Shown here: in pieces, positions 31,687 to 39,689 of the stretch
Numbering within the stretch: the first letter of the stretch is position 1
How the letters are laid out: every line of letters starts with the position of its first letter
NCBI GenBank assembly: GCA_039566865.1
Contig: CM076952.1
Coordinates: 10,622,501-10,686,500 of the forward strand
Reading direction: 5' to 3'
Source: Aurelia coerulea
Lineage: Eukaryota; Cnidaria; Scyphozoa; Semaeostomeae; Ulmaridae
DNA length: 64,000 nucleotides
Program-made: the position numbers and the translations under genes
The notes under the pieces: model-generated
What the model was told of the DNA's origin: nothing
Seen by the model: only the letters and a program-made list of their open reading frames with translations
The model's database searches: none

Positions 31687-32505
31687 TTAATAATATATAA
31701 AATCTTCACATCTGTTTCTCACACAAACTGTCCCTTTAGAAAAGTTTAGCATTTTCAGTTTGTCTCTATCTTCTTTTAGTTTTGTCCTAAAGATCTGTTT
31801 ACTATTCGCTTGTTTAATATTGTTCGATATTTCATTCCAAATAAGGGTTCCCCTGTAGTTAAAAGTGTATCTTTGAAATTCAGAGTTCAGTCTTGGTACT
31901 TCTAATTTTCCTTCTCTTCTATTCGATTTTCTGAAAACGCTTCCCAATCTGTGTTCATATTCCTCCTCCAATATCTGATACATTTCAATTGCTAATTTTC
32001 TCTTGAAAATGTGAATAATGGGGTCCCAGCCTACTTGATCAAGAACTCTGTTACTCTCAATTGTCCTTGGTATGTTCTTTATCAATCTTGTCGCCCTTAC
32101 ATGTTGTTTTTCAATTTTTCAAATTTATTTTGTGTGCATGTACCCCATACAAGCATTCCATATGTTACTTTTGGGATCACCGTTTTGTAATAGATTTCTT
32201 CAAGTGTTTTGGCGGGTAAGAAACTGGCCATTCTTAACATGGCTATCATTCCTGAGTACTTTTTATAAACCTTGTCAATGTGTGAATTCCAATCCAATTT
32301 ATTGTCTATATATACCCCTCGAACCTTGGATACTTCTTTATATTCCACCATCCTTTTTCCTATTTTAACTGGTGCGAGAGGGCCAGTAAACCGCTTTCTT
32401 TTCATGATCATTGCTTCTGTTTTGTCTACATTTACTGTCATCTTGTTTGTGACACACCAGTTATTTATTTCTTTTGCTAAATCATTCAGCTTACAAACAC
32501 ATTCA
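31687..32505 (-). pseudogene. LINE reverse transcriptase C-terminal part, frameshifted
   Basis: After the shift near 32515 the minus strand reads INNWCVTNKMTVNVDKTEAM, VRGVYIDNKLDWNSHIDKVY and VTYGMLVWGT to about 32097. A second shift follows, then RATRLIKNIPRTIES and FNYRGTLIWNEISNNIK to the stop at 31687. These are the thumb and C-terminal segments of the same ORF as 32507-34507. Confidence 0.85.
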
Positions 32506-32506
32506 T

Positions 32507-34507
32507 CTACACTTTCCCATTTACGAAAGCTGTTACATCATCTGCATATAAATGTATTTCCCCTGTTGATCTTATATCAGGCAAGTCATTCATATACACT
32601 GAAAAAAGTCTTGGTCCTAACAGTGACCCTTGAGGCACTCCATAGGCAACTGTTTTCAACTCAGACTTTACCCCATTTAGCTCTACGTATTGTTGTCTGT
32701 TTTCCAAGTAGCTCTCAATCATCTGATATAATTGGCCCGTGATCCCTGCTGCTATCAATTTCTGTTTAAGTATGACATGGTCTACACAATCAAACGCTTT
32801 CCTGAAGTCAATGAAGAGTACCCCAACTACTTCTCCTTCACTCATATGCCTTTTCCACGTTTCAGTTAGATACAGGAGAATTGACTCCGTTGATTTACCT
32901 TTAGCGTAGGCCCATTGGTTTCTATGTCTTGTCCTGTCAATTTGTTTCTCCATACCATCGCATATCACTGACTCACTAATCTTGCTTGGGATGGATAGCA
33001 TTGTCGGGGGCCGATAGTTTCCTCTCTCTGCTCTTTCGCCTTGTTTATGTGCTGGTTTCAATTTTCCAATTTTCCACTTACTTGGGTACTTTCCTTCGGT
33101 ATATCCCATGCGACATATATTTGCTATGGGAAAACTCAACTCCTCGGATGCTGTTTTTAGTTCTCTTGTTGTTATTTCGTCTGGTTCGCATGCTTTCCGT
33201 ACGTTGAGCTTTCTTAGCTTCTCTGCAACGGCCTTTTCGGTGACTTCAATATGTCCTGTTGTCGGAGTAACCCTGTGTATGTACTCATTTGGTGATTTTT
33301 CAATTTCATCGAGATTCTTCGCCAGTTTCTCACCAATATTTGCGAAAAATTCATTCATAAGGCCTGCTTTTTCACTGTCATCAAACACAAGCTCTCCATC
33401 CTCATTTTTTAGGGGACCAATAATTTTCTCTTTTTTCCCTTTCGTTTTGGTAAGCATTTTGATTGTATTCCAGAAGTTGGCGCTCCCCTCGGTTGCTTCT
33501 TGCATCTTTTCGTTCCAGTATCTGGCCTCTGCTGTTCGTAACTCTCTCTTGACTTCGTTTCTCAGCTTTTTATATGCATTTCTATCATCAGGATTTTTTG
33601 TTTTGTTTGCTTTTATCAGCTGTTTGTATCGTTGATTCATAAGCTTCCTTATTTTGCTGTTCATCCATGGAAGTGAATTTGTACGTACCTTGGCTTTCCT
33701 TTTTGTTAAATTATCTTTAACAATATCTGTATAAAGCATTTCACTCATCCAAAGGTTGTCATCTACATCCTCAAAGATATTGCAAGAATACCAAGGAGCC
33801 CTTTTGATGTCTGGTTTGAATTTATCTGCCTTGAATTTTTTCCAGTCAGTTATAAATTTAATCTTGGGTGTGATTTTGGGCTTTGTAACTCTTACCAATG
33901 CATATATCATCTTGTGATCAGCTATTCCAGTGTCCATCACTCCACTTTTCATGATTTTCTCCTCATTATTTACAAGTATAACATCAATAAGAGTTTCCGT
34001 TGTTTCTGTTACCCTTGTGGCTTTTTTGATGACATTTTTTAGGTTGTATCCACTCATGCTTGATTTTAATTTTTTACCATCTCTGTCGTTTTTCTTACTC
34101 AAATCACTATTCAGGTCACCCATTATAAACAAGTGGTTCCTCTTCTCTCTAACAATTTCAACTTGTTGCTCAAAATCTTGATAAAAATCTCTGTCGTCTG
34201 GTGGCCTGTACATTACAGCAATTGCAATATTCTGAGAATGCAGCTTCAAATCTGCCCATATCGCCTCGGCTTCACCTTTGCTTTCCACACGAAGCTCCAT
34301 TTCTATTATGTCTAGATTCTCCTTGTAGTACATTACACAGCCACCCCCATCACTTCTAGATCTGTCTCTACGAAGGGTCTTGTAGCCCTCAATTTCAATG
34401 GCTTCGTCATCGGTTTTACTGCTCAGTTTGGTTTCTGTTATTCCAAGAATATCAATTTGTGTTGCTTCTATCAGGACTTTAATGTCCTGTATTCTTGATA
34501 CACACAT
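32507..34507 (-). CDS. LINE endonuclease and reverse transcriptase
   Basis: The frame continues directly from the N-terminal part after the TAG. Endonuclease motifs: DILGITETKLSS, MYRPPDDRDF, FIMGDLNSDL and IADHKMIYALV. Linker: RTNSLPWMNSKIRKLMNQRY. RT: WKIGKLKPAHKQGE, NYRPPTMLS, FIDFRKAFDCVDH, GVPQGSLLGPRLFSVYMND and the catalytic LYADDVTAF near the end. A one-base shift near 32515 ends the frame; the protein resumes at about 32500 in another frame. Confidence 0.9.
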   Translation of the reverse strand: MCVSRIQDIKVLIEATQIDILGITETKLSSKTDDEAIEIEGYKTLRRDRSRSDGGGCVMYYKENLDIIEMELRVESKGEAEAIWADLKLHSQNIAIAVMYRPPDDRDFYQDFEQQVEIVREKRNHLFIMGDLNSDLSKKNDRDGKKLKSSMSGYNLKNVIKKATRVTETTETLIDVILVNNEEKIMKSGVMDTGIADHKMIYALVRVTKPKITPKIKFITDWKKFKADKFKPDIKRAPWYSCNIFEDVDDNLWMSEMLYTDIVKDNLTKRKAKVRTNSLPWMNSKIRKLMNQRYKQLIKANKTKNPDDRNAYKKLRNEVKRELRTAEARYWNEKMQEATEGSANFWNTIKMLTKTKGKKEKIIGPLKNEDGELVFDDSEKAGLMNEFFANIGEKLAKNLDEIEKSPNEYIHRVTPTTGHIEVTEKAVAEKLRKLNVRKACEPDEITTRELKTASEELSFPIANICRMGYTEGKYPSKWKIGKLKPAHKQGERAERGNYRPPTMLSIPSKISESVICDGMEKQIDRTRHRNQWAYAKGKSTESILLYLTETWKRHMSEGEVVGVLFIDFRKAFDCVDHVILKQKLIAAGITGQLYQMIESYLENRQQYVELNGVKSELKTVAYGVPQGSLLGPRLFSVYMNDLPDIRSTGEIHLYADDVTAFVNGKV

Positions 34508-35185
34508 CTATCCATTTACATTTATATGGGCCACCTTCAAATAGTCCTTTGTATTAGCAAAACATTCCTTCAGATCTTCTATGTATCTATCTGATATATT
34601 TGCTCGCGATATCTCTGCCCTGTTGGATACAATATGGCCAAGGCATGCAGGGCATGTCCAGTCTGGATTTAAGTCTTTAACCAGCCTTTGATACACTCCT
34701 AGCTCTATTTTTCCACACTTTTCACCAATATGGCATTTCATTTGGCACTGTTTACATTTGATGGCTCGATGGCGAGTAGCCACTGGTTTCTTACATACTG
34801 AGCAAGGGTTTTTTATCGGTCCAGGGTTCATTTGGATATCCCCGGAGAGTAAAATATGTTCCGACTGGTTGTATTCAATTTGGAAATTGGCCATGCAGCT
34901 CATATTGCCATAGTAACGTATTCTAGATTTCATGAATCTTCGTTTTCTGCCGCTTGACGAAAGTTTGCTTGCCAAGGTCAAACCATGCCTAAATTTAGGC
35001 CCATTTGCCAAGAGGCGAAATCTGGTCGAATCTTTGCAATCCTCGGTTCTTGTCAATAATCTGTGGTTTCTTTTTCTTCTTATACCCTGTCTTGATGAAA
35101 CAAGCAATGTATTTTCGGTAATAAGAGCAATTAGCAAGCAATACACCAGAAACTTTGATCTCAAACTCGTACAACGTGACGCCAT
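34508..35185 (-). CDS. LINE N-terminal region: hydrophobic start, 2A-like motif, PHD finger
   Basis: The 225-codon frame starts with a hydrophobic segment (residues 11-30), followed by a basic stretch. The motif LLSGDIQMNPGP (residues 112-123) resembles the ribosome-skipping 2A consensus D-V/I-E-x-NPGP with Gln replacing Glu. A PHD-type C4HC3 finger follows (C128, C131, C144, C147, H152, C157, C178, C181). The frame ends VAHINVNG, the start of the endonuclease, at an in-frame TAG, then continues as ATG at 34507. 2A-like sequences are known in CR1-type LINEs of invertebrates; whether this variant skips is not knowable from sequence. Confidence 0.82.
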   Translation of the reverse strand: MASRCTSLRSKFLVYCLLIALITENTLLVSSRQGIRRKRNHRLLTRTEDCKDSTRFRLLANGPKFRHGLTLASKLSSSGRKRRFMKSRIRYYGNMSCMANFQIEYNQSEHILLSGDIQMNPGPIKNPCSVCKKPVATRHRAIKCKQCQMKCHIGEKCGKIELGVYQRLVKDLNPDWTCPACLGHIVSNRAEISRANISDRYIEDLKECFANTKDYLKVAHINVNG

Positions 35186-35570
35186 GTTTAATTCAATTCA
35201 ATTCCACAGGTAACCATACTTTTTTTAAAAGATATAAATATATATTATATCTTTAAAAAATGATTTCCAATCTAAATACTATAGAAAGAAATCAGTTGTG
35301 TGTCTATTTGTAAAGACACAAATATTTCCTGTCAAGTTTTAGCAGCTTATTTGGTACCAGAGCTGAGAACGACCACTGATTCAAAGTAAATTTACATAAT
35401 GAGCCCTCCCCAGCCCCCAATGCTAAGCGCAACCCCAATCCACGATTAAAGTAGTAAAAATATTTTCCTGTCCAATGGTCTGTGCTTTTAAGGGTTTTCA
35501 GGCTCATGTTCAAAGTGAAAAAAGGAAAACACGTCGTATTCCTTTTGCGAGTATGAGAGTTTGGTCAAAG

Positions 35571-35827
35571 ACAATCTTAGACAAAAGTCGTTGAGACAAC
35601 TGCGGTTTGTGTAGTAAAATACCTTTCTTTCCTGCAAATCATTACCATCCACCGATAAAGACCCCCTTCCCCCCACTGCAAAGTTGATTTGATTGAAGAA
35701 GACAAAGTGGTGGATTCATCTGCAACATTTCCACCATATTCCAACATTGCATTGGGGGGGAGGGGTCCTTAACTCACAATTTGTTCCTGAAAAAGCAAAG
35801 TGTCTCAACAATTTTGTCTAAGATTGT
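35571..35827. mobile_element. MITE copy E (ACAATCTTAGAC subfamily)
   Basis: This 257-base copy has the same ends and internal pair as C and D, and forms the right border of the modular array, next to bare GLRX3 intron. Its left flank (TTTGGTCAAAG) is module Q, as for copy C in inverted orientation. Confidence 0.78.
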
Positions 35828-35951
35828 AGTTTAGGTAAAGCTGGTTTAACTTGCAAATGGTAATTGGGTATTGGTTAGGCGAGGCAGCGAAACTCTTCAC
35901 GGAAATCGTCCGATTTGGTGAAAAGCTCTTCAGGAAAATAACGTGTCTTAC

Positions 35952-36074
35952 CTCGGCTGAATTGTGATTGGTTTCATCAATGACAGGGGCAACGAATGAC
36001 GTTGCATGATGCTGGATGGTCTTCGTTAAAGCAGGGGCATTAGCTCCTTCAATGCGACCTATTTCTTTGCTAGA
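35952..36074 (-). CDS. GLRX3: Glutaredoxin-3 exon: end of thioredoxin-like domain and linker
   Basis: A 123-base (41-codon, phase 0) exon on the minus strand is bordered by the acceptor TTCCCTTGCAG (36075-36085) and the donor GTAAGACACG (35942-35951). It reads SSKEIGRIEGANAPALTKTI then QHHATSFVAPV, ending HNSAE. I recognise this as the region of GLRX3 that follows the thioredoxin-like fold, where relatives have KIDRLDGAxAPELTKKV. The next residues in the family (DLNxRLKxL) are encoded by 9541-9625. Exons for the rest of the thioredoxin-like domain were not found at higher coordinates. Confidence 0.83.
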
Positions 36075-36469
36075 CTGCAAGGGAAAATATAACTTTTGAA
36101 AATTTCACAATATCAAATTCTAAATACAATCACATAACCTGATAAATTGCAAGAATGTTTGTTATTCTTATGAACTAACCTGATATCCTGGATTTCAGAC
36201 AACTAATGAATATAATTGGCAAATTGATTTTTCAGCACGGGAGGAAATTATTGCATAACTTGGATCAGCATTTGTATCAACTAGCTTTTTTAAGTGAGTA
36301 GATTTTCCCTTGCTAAACTCCTCTCCGAAATTACCTGGAAGCCCCTTTATAACTGTGTATTTCAAAAATCGATCGCAGTTTTCAGAACATTTTGTGAATA
36401 GTTTTCCAAGTAAACAGGGACTAGCGAATTCACGCATTGTAAGTTAGCGTGGCTGTCTTTTCTCATAAG
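36075..36469. other. Probable GLRX3 intron sequence, no further exon recognised
   Basis: An 80-codon minus-strand frame (36437-36195) is present but shows no thioredoxin-like motif and has no clear splice sites, so I do not call it a gene. The rest is AT-rich without recognisable content. Confidence 0.4.
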
Positions 36470-36955
36470 ATTACTGATAGCTGGCTAGCAAAGCTCGCGT
36501 ATCAGGCCAGCATGGGTTGGCTGCTGCTATCCTTTGCTGCTCTGTCTCGGCCAATTGCAAGAGGTTTATTTTCGATTAACTGCTGCAGCCCCATTTGGAG
36601 CAACAGCAACGCAGGTAACGGCTCAGCAAATCCTCCATACATTTTGTTAACAACATCAGATGGAAGTTATTTCTAAGAAGTCCAAGGGCTTGAAGAGACT
36701 TGGTCTTGATAGTACGGACCTGTTTTGTCCAGCTAGGTTGACTGTCAATCTGAACACCTAGGTATCTTGTAAAGGTTATCATTTCAATTTTTGGATCACC
36801 CATTAAAAAAGATGGTTGAGTATCAGGCTGGCGAGCGATCAAACAGATGTTTGGATTAGAACCTATAATAGGCAACTGTGCTTTTACACGCCCGACAACC
36901 CCCATTGACGTATGACGCCACATTGAGATCTTGACACTGGAGGTCATGTGAAATT
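36470..36955 (-). pseudogene. LINE RT C-terminal fragment
   Basis: The minus strand contains LIARQPDTQPSFLMGDPKI, RYLGVQIDSQPSWTKQV and a decayed continuation (CCCSKWGC, LLQLAETEQQRIA) of a CR1/L2-like LINE. Several frameshifts are present. It relates to, but is not the same as, the copies at 1-3140 and 47715-55985. Confidence 0.75.
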
Positions 36956-37169
36956 ACGGGCCCTTTCTTAAATATATGACATTCATTTCATTTAATTCAT
37001 TCATTCATTTCATTTCATTTTAAATTCTTTATTCAGGGTGAAAACATTCAGTTATTAATCAAAACTGTTTTACAATGTGCCCTGTAGAAAATAAAAAATT
37101 AATTAAAAATTAATTTAATAGAAAAAAATTAATAATAACAATAAATCAATTAATAAATAACTATCTGCA
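36956..37169 (-). mobile_element. LINE 3' UTR and tail fragment
   Basis: Read on the minus strand, the part to about 37090 has TGTTTTCACCCTGAATAAAG followed by AAATG/AATGA repeats (36975-37020), a typical 3' end of a CR1/L2-type LINE. The remainder to 37169 is AT-rich. Confidence 0.55.
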
Positions 37170-38036
37170 AGAAATATCATCGGAAAAAGAAATCAAACAA
37201 ATGCAAGAAATGTGGTCCGAGGTGAGAATATCATCGGCGAAAGAAATCAAACAAATTCAAGAAATGTGGTCCCAGGTGAGAATATCATCGACAAAAGAAA
37301 TCAAACAAATGCAAGAAATGTGGTCCCAGGTGAGAATATCATCGGCAAAAGAAATCAAACAAATGCAAGAAATGTGGTCCCAGGTGAGAATATCATCGGC
37401 AAAAGAAATCAAACAAATGCAAGAAATGTGGTCCCAGGTGAGAATATCATCGGCAAAAGAAATCAAACAAATGCAAGAAATGTGGTCCCAGGTGAGAATA
37501 TCATCGGCAAAAGAAATCAAACAAATGCAAGAAATGTGGTCCCAGGTAAGAATATCATCGGCAAAAGAAATCAAACAAATGCAAGAAATGTGGTCCCAGG
37601 TGAGAATATCATCGGCAAAAGAAATCAAACAAATGCAAGAAATGTGGTCCCAGGTGAGAAAAAAATATCATCGACAAAAGAAATCAAACAAATGCAAGAA
37701 ATGTGGTCCCAGGTGAGAATATAATCGGCAAAAGAAATCAAACAAATGCAACAAATGTGGTCCCAGGTAAGAATATCATCGGCAACAGAAATCAAACAAA
37801 TGCAAGAACTGTGGTCCCAGGTAAGAATATCATCGGCAAAAGAAATCAAACAAATGCAAGAAATGTGGTCCCATGTAAGAATATCATCGGCAAAAGAAAT
37901 CAAACAAATGCAAGAAATGTGGTCCCAGGTAAGAATATCATCGGCAAAAAAAATCAAACAAATGCAAGAAATGTGGTCCCAGGTGAGAATATCATCGGCA
38001 AAAGAAATCAAACAAATGCAAGAAATGTGGTCCCAC
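37170..38036. repeat. 54-base minisatellite, about 16 units
   Basis: The unit (AAAAGAAATCAAACAAATGC then AAGAAATGTGGTCCCAGGTG and AGAATATCATCGGC) repeats head to tail with few changes. Because 54 is a multiple of three, two plus frames and one minus frame stay open for long stretches. Each unit contains CAGGTGAGA or CAGGTAAGA, a near-ideal splice donor, and CAAATGCAAGAAATGTGGT, which in the third frame gives CKKCG. There are no unique spacers. The array may derive from an exon-intron border. Confidence 0.92.
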
Positions 38037-38202
38037 ACTACTTTCTGCTGAAGAAGACATGAAGATTATCTTCAGCCTGATAGCCCCAAGAGCTATTTTG
38101 CGCGGAAAAGTTTTTGCCGAAACTAATGTCCAGGATGGATCAAGGTATCAAGGCAATGCGATGTCTAAAAATATCTATCTGATGAGAAGTATGCTACTAT
38201 GG
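38017..38202 (+). CDS. Possible exon adjoining the minisatellite (hypothetical)
   Basis: A plus-strand frame runs from the last minisatellite unit (KCGPTLLSAEEDMKIIFSLI) through APRAILRGKVFAETN to YLMRSMLL and ends at a good donor, GTAAGAAAAAC (38203). The upstream acceptor cannot be placed because of the repeats. No family is recognised. Confidence 0.25.
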
Positions 38203-39539
38203 TAAGAAAAACTTATGTTCGTGTCTTTTCACACACTCTCTGTTCGTAGACTGCTCTCTTTTCACACACACACAGCTACTGTAGTGTTGCAGAATGACCA
38301 TACTGTGTTGCAGGAGAAGTGTTGCTGCATTTGTCATATTATGAAAACCTTATTAGGCAAAAGATCCAGGCAAATAGGCGATGACTAAGTTCAACTGACA
38401 TCATTTTAGGTGTTGAGGTTTTGTAAACGAAATAACCCCAAATGATCACAAGATATTACCTGAGTTATAGTAATTTGTCCTTTGTTTGCAGCTGAAGTAA
38501 CAGTTGTTCGTTGTTTGGGATGTTTTGTTAGACTTGAAGTCAAATTACTGAACAGTAAGAGGGAAGTATGGCATGAGTTGAATAAGATGAGCTACATTTT
38601 GAAAAAGATTATTATGTTAAAAAGGAATGGGTAAATTCTTTCATGCTTCTTGGTTACTTGTATGTTGAAGAGAATAATTTCATTTATGTCAGTCCCAAGA
38701 AACAAGGATAAATCAACAATTTTTCATAACATAGTTCAATCCATCCTTTGAGCTAAATGTCTCAGATATGAATATCAGTGAATTAAGGCTTGCGATATTT
38801 TTTAAACTGAAGCATTCTCTCTGTAAATCTTGGTGTTAGGAACCTCCTTTGTTGGGGATACGAACAGGCTAAGTTGTGAGCCTCAAGGAATCTCCCAAAA
38901 AGGGCTCCAGATCGCATGCGCAGTAACGATTTACTTCACTTATGTAATATGCAAATTAGCTTGACCGTTGAGAACAAGGGAAGAAACAAAAGCAGCGATG
39001 CGCATGACAACGTGAGCCCCAACGTTTATTCGCTCTCAACAAAGCTGAAACACAATATATCAAAACAATAGGGTCAGCAATTCATCTCCTCAACAATCCT
39101 AGAGATCACAGAATTAGGGAAATAATCCCCGTTCCCTATCGGAGAAAATGCCGGAAAAGGGCTGTTCTCAAAGAACAAGAATCAGGGGTAAGGGTTCATC
39201 TCCAAAATTGCCAGACAGTCATGGTTACAATTCTTACATAGGAGTGGACCCGCCGGGAGTTTGTAGTGACAAGTGAACAACGGAAACCTTTGAAAACCGC
39301 TAGGAGGCCCTCTACATGATAAATGTCAACCCGCGTTGAGTTCAACAAACCAAACCCTCGCTACGTCAGACCATGGCAACAACAAATGCCCCATGAGAAT
39401 AGTAGAAGATACCAAAAAACAAGAAAATTAGTCCAAAGAAAGAAAAGGAAAAAGTGCTGAAGATATAAAGGTCCCAAGTGAAAGAGAATCGAATGCCCCT
39501 GAGAGTGAAAAATCAGGGCAACATATAGCAATAAAAACC
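38203..39539. other. Unassigned spacer
   Basis: No gene or mobile-element protein is recognised in these 1.3 kb. A CACA run sits near 38262. The part 38829-39420 has higher GC content and may be an old LTR or UTR, but no counterpart was found in the window. Confidence 0.4.
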
Positions 39540-39685
39540 TGAAGACAAAAAGAGCACAAGAAAAAATATCACTATCATCGGCGACTCAATTCTGAATTCT
39601 GAAACGTAAACATAATATAAAAGTGAGAGAGCACATCCTGGTGCTAGCATGCAAGACATTAAGTATAGAATATAATTCATTTTAC
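39540..39685 (+). pseudogene. Fragment of a LINE ORF1-like SGNH domain
   Basis: The plus strand reads KNITIIGDSILNSET, then after a frame change NIKVR and AHPGASMQDIKYRI. The GDS motif followed by a HPGA(S/T)xxDI segment is the pattern of SGNH-hydrolase-like domains in the first ORF of CR1-type LINEs. Only this short damaged piece is visible. Confidence 0.5.
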
Positions 39686-39689
39686 AACG

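Larger units (their letters stand above)
31537..35203 (-). mobile_element. Nearly full-length CR1/L2-like LINE with PHD finger and 2A-like motif
   Basis: The 3667-base minus-strand insertion has a five-base duplication CCACA (31532-31536 and 35204-35208). Its 5' end lies only 18 bases upstream of the first ATG, so it may be almost complete. The 3' end carries short TATG units. The ORF has one in-frame TAG at 34508-34510 and frameshifts near 32515 and 32090. With so few breaks it is among the youngest LINEs here. Confidence 0.9.
18692..35827. repeat. Inverted and tandem modular array (modules P, Q, R)
   Basis: After setting aside later insertions, the interval consists of three modules. P has clusters of CAGGTAACC and an AT-rich hairpin. 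Q is about 310 bases, running from TGATTTCCAATCTAAA to TTTGGTCAAAGAC. R is about 510 bases, running from CTTTACAAGATTG to TTTTTAAAACAGG. On the plus strand the order is R'(part)-C-Q'-P'-R'-D-R-P-Q-R-P-Q-R-P-Q-E, where C, D, E are MITEs and primes mark inverted modules. The left half thus mirrors the right around MITE D. R copies: 20370-20870, 21127-21640, 22095-22605, 30925-31440. Q copies: 19125-19409 (with 20022-20060), 21786-22095, 30610-30925, 35262-35570. No coding potential is apparent. Confidence 0.75.
9626..35951 (-). other. GLRX3: 26.3 kb GLRX3 intron filled with mobile elements
   Basis: The two flanking exons are adjacent in the protein and in compatible phase (phase 0), so the whole interval is one intron on the minus strand. 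It contains a fold-back element, two CACAGTG-ended elements, a hAT-type MITE, a tRNA-derived SINE, LINEs, a BEL/Pao retrotransposon and a modular repeat array, each listed separately. The bare intron flanks are 9626-9858 and 35828-35951. Confidence 0.75.

Noticed and set aside
36195..36437. Additional GLRX3 exon between 36075 and 36470
   Set aside because: The 80-codon frame has no thioredoxin-like motif and no convincing splice borders.
37170..38036. CRISPR-like array
   Set aside because: Units are contiguous 54-base tandem repeats without unique spacers, in a eukaryotic context; it is a minisatellite.
37201..38062. Long overlapping open frames of about 120-170 codons on both strands
   Set aside because: They arise because the repeat unit is a multiple of three; there is no non-repeat coding content and no start or splice context.
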